From assembly GCA_964036155.1 (NCBI GenBank), contig OZ038423.1, positions 11,981,249 through 12,045,248 of the forward strand: a stretch of 64,000 nt of DNA, given 5' to 3'. This document shows positions 56,233 through 64,000 of the stretch, piece by piece. Every line of letters starts with the position of its first letter. The stretch's first letter is position 1. Source of the DNA: Diploscapter coronatus (lineage: Eukaryota; Nematoda; Chromadorea; Rhabditida; Rhabditidae). The notes beneath the pieces were generated by a model that worked only from the letters and a program-made list of their open reading frames with translations, made no database searches and was not told the origin of the DNA. The position numbers and the translations under genes were made by a program.

Positions 56233-56605
56233 TTCGTTGCTATTTTGAATAATTTGATGACTTTGTATTCGATCTCTTCTAATTCATTTACTCAAGAGCT
56301 TTCCATTCATCGATTTAATCCTCTCACCATGATCATTCATAACTCGAACTAGTCTATCTTACCAACTTTGATCATTTTAATTTGTCGCCTAATTTTAATC
56401 ATCTAATAATGTCACTTATCTCGTTCTTGTACCATTGTGTCAATGTTTTATCGTCAGCAATTAGTTCTCCTAAATTCCACTTCTAATTCATCTAATTTAG
56501 TCCATTTTTATCCATTAGTCTATGTACTTTTGAAATTGTCAAAGTTTTATTCGATTGAAATATAAACCTAATTTCTAAGCTAAAGTCTAAAATCTAGTTG
56601 TTGTT
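56233..56605. other. Convergent 3' region between the BAR-like gene and BCS1L
   Basis: AT-rich, with ATATAAA near 56560 and a few short T-rich runs. Nothing gene-like. Confidence 0.6.
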
Positions 56606-58889
56606 TTATTGCCGTATGGAGTCGATAGTGTCCATGGCGGTCTTAGGGCTGTGTTTGTGCAGAAGGAAATGGCCCTGAATTTGTGCAGGCGACAGAACTC
56701 GGCCTGACTGCACAACTCGACGCACAAATTCCTCTGAATCTGCCTCCAAATTGACAGCGTCCTCACTAGTTTCATAGAAGCGAATAAACATCTGCAGTTT
56801 GTCTTGTTTCGGCAAATTCCTAAGCTCCTGATTACCTTTCTAAGCATTTGCTCTGTAGCGTTGCCGAAGAACTGCCTGTAGTCGACTCTGCCAGGTCTGA
56901 TGAGTGCCGGATCGAGCCTCTCCACGTGGTTGGTCGTCATGAACAGAATCCTCTCCTCTGCAGAGGCCACTCCATCGATTGCATTCAGCAGGCCAGAAAA
57001 TGTCACTCTGAAAGGGCAGAGGATCAGAAATGCAGAAACGGACGAGCCTTGTGAGTCCTTGATACGCAGGGTGTTTGTCCATTGGGTCCTCTCTCGAATT
57101 GAACGCAGCGTCGATGTCTTCCAGAATGATGACCGAATTGGGCGGAGCTGTGTTCAGCAGGTGATTCAACCTGCAACTCTTCACAATGCATTATCCTCTT
57201 CATTTTACTTTACCTATCATCATCAAGGGTTCTTTCGCTCAACGACAGCATGCAGATACTGTAGCCGAAATGACTGGCCAAAGCAGAGATGTAGCTGGAT
57301 TTGCCAGTGCCGGGAGGGCCGTAGAACAGGTAGCCACGACGATATGGCACGCCTCTGTCTGTGTACCTGAACAGAATCATACTATTTCTTGGGTCTTCTA
57401 TATAAATTGTATGAAGAATCTAAATATGCCATCTTTATCTACTTCTGCAGAAAATTTGCAATATTACAGGGTGCGCCGTAAATATCAATGACAGCTTTCA
57501 AGAGCAATGAAAATAATTCATAATTATTTCTAGAATTGGTTCTGCATAGATCACTTATCATAACTGCAAAGGCTTATAGAATTTTCAAATCTCATGGGAA
57601 TTTAAGAAATATTTTATGGAAATTTTGATTCATGGGCTTAGAACTGCGACCATCTTGAAACTCAAATTCTCGAGATAGTTCTGGAAAATGAAGCGAAAGT
57701 CAAACAAAATTATCTCGTGTCTGAAAATTTAGAACTGGAAGATCTAGTGTATGAATCCAACTCGATGAGTAAATATGTAAACATTTCGATATTTTTGAAT
57801 AAAGATACCGGATTTTACAGCCTTAAAGCTTTTGTCATCGATATTTATGGCACACCTTGTAAGCCCTTAAAAGCTGCATTGTATATATATATACCATTTC
57901 GATGATTCGATGAATTCCTTGAAGTCTTTGACGATCTCCTCCGAAATGTCTCCATCCAAAACCACGGATTCGATTGCTCGTTTACGTCGGGGCACTCCGA
58001 ATCGAAGCCACTGCGGACCCACTGCCTGGTACACGACGAGGCCTGTTTCTGACTGAAAATCGACATCGTTTGATAGGGAACAAGGGTGCACGAACTTCGA
58101 CTTCGAAAATTTTCAAATCAAAACCTTGTGCACTTCTGATAGGGAATACTCGTTTTGATTCACCTGTGCAATGGCCTCCTTGGAAGCAGCATCGACCATG
58201 TCCATGAAGAACTTCGGATCAGACCCGAGTGTGGTGAGGGTGACCGTCTCGAGCGCTGTGCGGACTCCCTCCTTCTGAATCACTTGTTTTTCTCGCTGCC
58301 TCTCCACTTTGATCCACCTGAAACAACAAGTTCAGGTCTCTCCCTTTCATCTCACTCCAAACCTCCATTTGTACACGAAAATGTGGTCTCCATGCCCAGG
58401 CAGATAGCTCACAGACAAATGCGTCTTTCCACTCTCGGTCTGTCGAATCATCGTGTTGACTGACAAGTGGCGGGAGGCAGACAGGCTCTTCTTGTTGATG
58501 AAGTCCAGAATCCAGGGATACGAGCTGCAAATTACTCGTTTCTGCCTTTAATGTTTTTTTTCGTACGGATCCTCGTTGTTGATTTGGAAGGAAATCATGT
58601 GTCTGCGCCGGAAATACGAAGTGCCAATGATGAGGAAGCGCTTGGCCAGACCGACTGCAAGGCCTGCAAAGAATGACTGAGTTTGTGTGCAGAAAATGAG
58701 TGACTGACCTATTCCCGCCAGCCCTGCACCTGCATTGAAGTAGGGATTGTCCGCTAGCTGCTTGTAGATTCTGTCTGTCAGGGAATCTGCAGAAGTCGAA
58801 GGGAGGACTGGGGTCGATTCAGAGGCAGAGGCCGAATGACTGGACTGACTCCGGGGCAGGGCATCTCCGACAGTTCGGCCGAGATTCAT
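56606..58889 (-). CDS. BCS1L: Mitochondrial AAA ATPase BCS1 (complex III assembly)
   Basis: Moves the folded Rieske Fe-S protein across the inner membrane into complex III. ATG 58889 ([12 protein letters not shown]); a Ser-rich leader precedes the membrane helix ([17 protein letters not shown]) and the positively charged internal targeting part ([10 protein letters not shown]). The BCS1-specific domain includes [39 protein letters not shown] and [19 protein letters not shown]. The AAA domain has [14 protein letters not shown] (Walker A), [12 protein letters not shown] (Walker B), [31 protein letters not shown] with sensor Asn and arginine fingers. The end is DSIRQ-stop. TATTTTTAG lies about 16 nt before the start. 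The intron after SSKWY carries a Tc1-like MITE and a second a hairpin repeat. Divergent from the methyltransferase. Confidence 0.95.
57467..57859. mobile_element. Tc1/mariner-type MITE in a BCS1L intron
   Basis: CAGGGTGCGCCGTAAATATC on the left and GATATTTATGGCACACCTTG on the right are inverted repeats (similarity extends to about 37 bp), with TA outside each end. It is 393 bp and lies wholly inside the intron of about 530 nt. CAGGGTGCGCC ends with TA duplication are typical of mariner-like elements. Another such end occurs at 62011 in MARS2. Confidence 0.85.
58086..58133. repeat. Hairpin repeat, copy 2 (BCS1L intron)
   Basis: Reverse complement of the unit at 23323-23375, with GTGCACGAAC at one end and CCTTGTGCAC at the other. 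Confidence 0.7.
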
Positions 58890-59119
58890 CAAATCAGCCG
58901 AAAAGCTAAAAATAAAAAATTAATTCAAGCAACGAAGACAAAGAGAAACGAGTTTTTCTATTTTGCATGTGTTATATTTTACAGCGTACTGGTCGCTAAT
59001 TCCCTTGAGCAGGGATGCTGCTTTTCTGCTGCCTCTGTTTCTGTTTTTGAATTTTTCTGAATTCCGTCGTTGTTCAGGCATGAATTCTGTTCAGATTGTG
59101 CGTGTCGTGCATCCAGTTG
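58890..59119. promoter_or_regulatory. Divergent intergenic region of BCS1L and the methyltransferase
   Basis: 230 bp between the two chosen starts. Two TTCAG acceptors near 59076 and 59095 are likely trans-splice sites for the methyltransferase. No clear TATA box. Confidence 0.45.
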
Positions 59120-60901
59120 ATGACCAGTCGAGCGAGTCTGTCATTTTGGAAGTCGGCCACAGAGGACTTGGCTGCGCAGGTCTGCGTTTCCTTCGGTCTC
59201 TTTAATTCTTCTGTTTCTACCTTTAGTATGCTCTGCCAGTCAAGTCGATCGGGGCAGGCGTGTTCACCCGAATGAATGCTGCCAGAATGCGGTTCCTCAA
59301 CGAGGCTGTCATCGAGAATCTGCAGCTTCAGCCAGGTCAGGAGGATTCTTTCTTCATCAAACTTATGTATTCACTCCTCTGCAGATGACTATGCACTGGA
59401 GATTGGCTATGGTCGAGGCAATGCACTTCGAATGGTCTACGAGAAAATCCAGGGGGGCAAGGGAATGGCATACGGGATCGAGGCCTCGGCCTACATGGAA
59501 GACGTGACGAAAAACAAGTTCCTGCTTGAAATCAACGAACAGATGAAGATACAATTGGACAAAGTGGGATTGAATCGTTATTTTCTTCTAAAGACTTGTA
59601 TTTGAAGACTTCAGACCTGCGCAACCTGCCCTACCCAACCAGTACATTCGATCACATCTTCCATGTGGATGTGTTCTATTTTCTGCACAGAAAGAGGCTG
59701 CCTGCCATTTGTCACGAATTCAGACGAATCTTAAAGCCGGGCAAGAGGATTCTCTGTGGAATGCAAATATCAAGGTTGGACTAAATATGTAGTGTCGTGT
59801 TAAGAAGAAGATTCTATGGCCAGAAAATGCTCAATTTCTATGCATTATGAGCCAAATCTTGATAAGAAAATTGCATTTATCATCTACCTATGATAGGTTA
59901 TGATAATTTAAAAGTTCGAAATCCGAAAGATAGGAATCGCAAAAATCCTAATTTTCAACCGGGTGTCCCATATCTACGACAAAAGTGCGCATCGCTCTTC
60001 CTTTATTTCCCTTTGAAATTTGGTCGCCAATTTTAGCGCACTTGTGAAAAGATTTCAAACCCTTTTCTCTACTTCCATTTGTTGTACTGTACATTCTCTA
60101 ATAATCCTCTCAAAACCCGGTTATAATAAACTCATATCAAAAATTGTGTAATGATGCGCCAAAGCACATTTTGTGCGAACTGGAGGAATCTTATCAGAAA
60201 CAGAACAGTATTTTTCTATTGCAAATTATTCAGACTGAAAGAGTTGACGGAGAAGAAGATATTGAACGAAGGACAGTGGGATCCGCTGAACTACCTGATT
60301 GGATTGGAACAAGCCGAGTTCACGGGGATCAAGATGAGCTATCATAATCATCCCACACAGGGAGAGTATCAGCTGATTGAAGCTATGAAGCCTGCAGATA
60401 TAGAGGTAAGACATTTGCTACAGAACACTCGTTCATGTTCATTAGCGAACAATGTTTCCTTGCACAATGATTGTAGGGTGTTAGTGGGCGTGGCTAAAAC
60501 GCTATACCATATCGATTTCATTTTTGATTTGGCAACTACTAATATGCGCACCCGTGGAAAATCACAATGGGCGCGCATATTAGTAAGTGCTTTTGATTTT
60601 AGACTATTTCATGCCTGTCCCTTGTTCGTGATTATGAATAATTTTGTAACATTCGGAATCATAGGCGCGTCTTTTCCTCTCTTCTTAATGACCAGATGGA
60701 GTGGCAGAAGTATGAAAATGAAAAGTAATTCAGGCAGAAACAACGGCAGAATTGGTCTATGAAAATCTGAAGAGGGAAGTGGCGAAGGACATGATAATCA
60801 AGCAGATGATGGAATCGGGCAAAACACCCACAAATGAAGACATCGACGCTCTCAACGATCTCAAAACTAGTGATTTTGATAAAGGCAGGAATAAGGAATA
60901 G
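59120..60901 (+). CDS. Class I SAM-dependent methyltransferase, substrate unknown
   Basis: Five or six exons give about 300 residues. Chosen start MTSRASLSFWKSATEDLAAQ is the first ATG after the acceptor near 59095 and stays in frame with the main body; an earlier ATG (59080) follows another acceptor but does not. Motif I is ALEIGYGRGNAL, followed by YGIEASAYMEDVTKNKFLLE. A DHIFHVDVFYFLHRKRLP stretch fits motifs II/III, and ICHEFRRILKPGKRILCGM is the usual ILKPGG-type post-motif. The rest (LIGLEQAEFTGIKMSYHNH) resembles the methyltransferase 11/25 family end, with a Lys/Glu-rich tail to KGRNKE-stop. Nothing shows the substrate. AATAAA at about 60970; the MARS2 acceptor is 100 nt farther. Confidence 0.8.
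60537..60586. repeat. Stem-loop in a methyltransferase intron
   Basis: TACTAATATGCGC and GCGCATATTAGTA are exact reverse complements, 22 nt apart. May be a remnant of a small foldback. Confidence 0.75.
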
Positions 60902-61070
60902 ACACTATTTATTTCTTATGTTCTAGGAAACGTAGCATTGAATAGAGTGAATTGTTATTTTTGGATTGTTGAATAAATCTTGCTCTAAAATTGGGAAATT
61001 GAATTGATTTTTGTTGTCCTCAATTAGATACATTTTTCATATCTGCAAAAATCGTGTTGTTTTCTTTCAG

Positions 61071-63652
61071 ATGAAACTTGCCAGATTGTTAGTCACTCCG
61101 AGACGGTTTCATTCCTTCATAACGAATCCGATTTTCTACGTGAATGCAGGCCCGCATATAGGGCATCTCTACACGGCCCTTTTGTCAGATGCGCACTGCA
61201 GATGGATGAGGCTGAAGCAGCCGAACGACACACACAAATTGACTGTTGGCACTGATGAACATGGAATGAAGGTAAGGATTTTCACTAGATAAAAGATGGG
61301 GACCGCGAACTCCACCGCCTTTCATTTTTCACTCTCGCTAAAAGTGGTCATTTGAAACTCCAACATTGGAAAGCAAGTAGCCTTTAAAATGGAGGGTCAC
61401 AGCAAGTCATTATTATCAGATTCGATGAACTATTCATAGAAATGGACTTTGGTCAGAAATTATATCAGAATTGTGCAAAACTATTTGCGGCCCCTAAGAA
61501 AAGATCATACAAATTTTCAGATCTGGAATACAGCCAAGTCTCGAGGAAAAGAGCCCCAGCAGCATTGCGACGAAATCAGCCAGGAATTCGCTGCCCTCTT
61601 CCGCAAATTCGGCATCTCCCATACAGATTTCATTCGAACCACACAACACAGACACATCGAGGCTGTGCTGCATTTCTGGGTAATTTGTTAGAGGAATTCG
61701 AGGAATTGATAGAATTGTTCAGAATATTCTAATGGAAAAGGACTTGATCTACAAGAGCTCGTATGAAGGATGGTACAGCACTGTCGATGAGTGCTTCTAT
61801 GCGAATGATGAAGTGCAGACTGTCAAAATCAATGGAAAGGATGTTACGGTATTTTTGAAAGAAGAAAATGACAAGTGTTCTTTCTTACAGATATCAAAAG
61901 AAACCCAATCAGAAGTGCAGTGGACGCAGGAGGAAAACTACATGTTTCGCCTGACCAAGTTTCTCGACAAAATTGATGAATGGATTACGAATAGAGGTTA
62001 GTATAATTACAGGGTGCGCCAAAACTTCTGTAAAATTTAATGAAATGCCATAAAGCTTAAAAGGGTATAGGGTTTTCTCGAATAATAGCTTATTCTAGAT
62101 AAAAAAAAGATTTTCCATAAAATAATCTCAAATTTTTCATTTCAATACTATTTTTTGGGTCGAAACCTCGAGGAATGCAATTTGACGTCACTTTTAGATT
62201 CTGACCACCGTACTCATTTCGCATTTAAAATCATGATGCAAAATGTTTTTTTAAAATAATAATTTAGAGATCTTTTCCAAACTACAACCATTTTCTGGTA
62301 AAGTTGATTCCTAATTTCATAAATTCATTCCATTTTATCGGCATGATAACGAGTTGGGAAATTTTCTTATTTCAACATACTGGCAATTATCACATTTCTG
62401 CCCGAACTTAGACGTATGAGCCAACATTTTCATATGAAAAACTCAAAAATAATTGAAAGAAATTCCCAAATCTAATTTTTATTAATTAATTATCGAACGA
62501 TTTGCCTGCAGAACTTGGCGTATCTTGTAGAAAGAGTGATTGAAGACTTGTCGATTTCAGATGCGATTCGCCCTTTGCAATACGTGCCTTCCGTGAAGCA
62601 GATGCTGAGTTCCACTGCAGATCTATCAGTGTCGCGGCCTCGCAGCCGACTGCCGTGGGGCATTGCAGTGCCTGGCGACAATTCACAGACCATCTACGTG
62701 TGGTTGGACGCTCTTGTCAATTACCTTACTCTGGCTGGATTCCCTCAGCGAATGACTGAATGGCCACCCACCTGTCAGCTCATTGGAAAGGACATTCTCA
62801 AGTATGAAGGCCTATTCAAGTTGCTACAGAGAACTTCTCTCTTTTTCAGATTCCACGCGATCTACTGGCCTTCCTTCCTCCTGGGAGCTGGATTCGAGCT
62901 GCCTCAGCGGATATTCGTGCACGGTCATTGGCTGGTCGATAACAGAAAAGTTGGTTGAATTTGAAGTGATGAAGATCAGCTGTTTCATTGTTGCATTTGA
63001 GATGTCAAAATCACTGGGGAATGTGGTGGATCCGAATGAAGCAGCGCAGCGATTGACAGTAGAGGGATTGCGATATTTTCTTCTGAGGCAAGGCGTGCCG
63101 CATGAAGATTCAAGTTTGATTTATGTAACTCCAACTCCTTTATTTTTCTTTCAGATTATACGGAGAAGAAAGCAGTAGAGGTGGTCAATGCAGATTTGGT
63201 CAATAATTTGGGCAACTTATTGAGTCGATCTACAATTGACAAGCTCAATCCTGCACAGGTTAGACTTCTTTTCATTTGAAATAAACTTACCGAGCTTCAG
63301 AAATATCCTCCTTTCGACATATCGACTCTGGACGAATCAAGCAATGTCTCTGCTCTGTTGGGTGACATTCATCAAATTCGAGGTTGAATTTTGCTTTGTT
63401 CGGAAGATATATTTATTTATTTATTATATTGCAGAGAAAGTCGCTCACTCCTTTGACGATTTGATGTTCTACAAAGGCCTGGAACACGTGATGGCTCTGC
63501 TCAAGCAGGCGAATGGCTTCTTCCAACTCAATCAGCCTTGGAAAATGCAGGATGGACCAAAAGTTAGTTCGTTCAATCTCCTACAGCACTTTCGCGTTAT
63601 TGGCATAGACGCCGGATGGTCCAAGTATACTATAGTTCAAATAGAGGAATAA
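61071..63652 (+). CDS. MARS2: Mitochondrial methionyl-tRNA synthetase (3' end uncertain, likely past window)
   Basis: Charges mitochondrial tRNA-Met. TTTCTTTCAG abuts the ATG (61071). [16 protein letters not shown] is a typical mitochondrial leader. HIGH motif [109 protein letters not shown] loop [44 protein letters not shown]; a last exon with [16 protein letters not shown]. The zinc-ribbon of cytosolic MetRS is missing, as in MARS2. It then either splices at AAA|GTTAGT near 63562 to an exon beyond the window or reads through to TAA at 63650-63652; the expected anticodon-binding tail is not seen in the window. A CAGGGTGCGCC end lies in the 561-nt intron 62000-62560. Confidence 0.92.
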
Positions 63653-64000
63653 AATTACTACTTCTTAATTTATTTGAATAAGTTTTCTTGGTTTCTATTT
63701 ACTACCATGGCCTTGGCGTCGTAATCAGTTCATACTATCATCCGAAACCTAATCCCAGTTTCATCTATACTCGCAATCCTACCTATAAAATATGAGGATT
63801 TATATTTCTTGATTTAAGAGGTTTCAAAATTTTAATTTTAAAGAAGCTATTTTGAATTTTTTATTTTTTTTTGACAGGCTACTGAAATTGGTTACACAGA
63901 GCTATTTTACAGCTTTCGGACAGCTGTAGATCAAGAGAATTTTTCAATTTTCCAATAGGGCGCACGTTTTTCTGTGCGTGTCAGTCAATACCTTCGATGC
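63653..64000. other. AT-rich end of window, no supported exon
   Basis: Probably intron or 3' flank of MARS2. TTTTTGACAG near 63880 would open an exon, but the 26 residues that follow show no likeness to MetRS. Confidence 0.5.

Noticed and set aside
59080..59119. ATG at 59080 as methyltransferase start
   Set aside because: Its frame does not join the TATGCTCTG exon; the ATG at 59120 does.
1..64000. CRISPR arrays, prokaryotic operons, phage or integrated viral genes
   Set aside because: No regularly spaced direct repeats, no Shine-Dalgarno-type layout, and all recognisable genes are intron-bearing animal genes.
1..64000. Spliced-leader RNA gene
   Set aside because: No copy of the SL1 leader text known from Caenorhabditis was noticed on either strand, though this lineage may use another leader.

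Overview
The window is eukaryotic and almost certainly nematode. The main evidence is a cuticle collagen gene (short cytoplasmic N-terminus, membrane anchor, Cys-flanked interrupted Gly-X-Y, C-terminus CPPPRTAPGY), a chemoreceptor that looks like the nematode SRE class, very short introns (about 45-60 nt), and splice-acceptor-like sites (TTTTCAG, TTTCAG, TTGCAG) a few bases before many start codons, as expected if messages receive a spliced leader. No prokaryotic or viral gene block was seen. Most gene models were built by joining exons by hand on canonical splice sites, reading-frame continuity and remembered family sequences, so outer limits are firmer than every inner junction.

Layout. 1-1755 (+): 3' part of a TM9SF2 gene. 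3509-16256 (-): transcribed in the order UBXN7, a GAPVD1/RME-6 Rab5 exchange factor, and an eIF4E2/4EHP cap-binding protein. 16429-17420 (+): a very small NUP42 (GLE1-binding) gene, divergent from UBXN7. 17421-21739: gene-poor, with one possible minus-strand exon. 21740-23586 (+): cuticle collagen with unusual introns. 24668-27555 (+): chemoreceptor. 27863-28237 (+): small secreted Cys-rich protein. 28711-33988 (+): dihydropyrimidine dehydrogenase. 34346-43286 (-): GTF3C3 (TFIIIC) then POLR3H (Pol III), 200 bp apart. 43616-44958 (+): UCHL5 deubiquitinase. 45411-52814 (-): an ABCB9-type half transporter, glucocerebrosidase, and a UDP-glycosyltransferase, 172 and 304 bp apart. 54371-56232 (+): coiled-coil, BAR-like protein. 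56606-58889 (-): BCS1L AAA ATPase. 59120-60901 (+): SAM methyltransferase. 61071 to beyond 63560 (+): mitochondrial methionyl-tRNA synthetase.

Genes working together. Three closely packed same-strand groups look like nematode operons: GTF3C3-POLR3H (both RNA polymerase III machinery), ABCB9-like-GBA-UGT (lysosomal transport and glycolipid turnover, plus a glycosyl transferase), and methyltransferase-MARS2. UBXN7, RME-6 and 4EHP may be a fourth, loosened by an inserted element.

The most striking non-coding feature is the number of inverted-repeat elements in introns. They include a 1273-bp near-palindrome with arms of roughly 540 bp and a TTA target repeat inside GTF3C3, several foldback elements that occupy most of their host intron, and at least two families with two copies each. 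The collagen gene has two introns that seem to begin with AT (both G|ATAAGC), and GC-AG introns occur in three genes.
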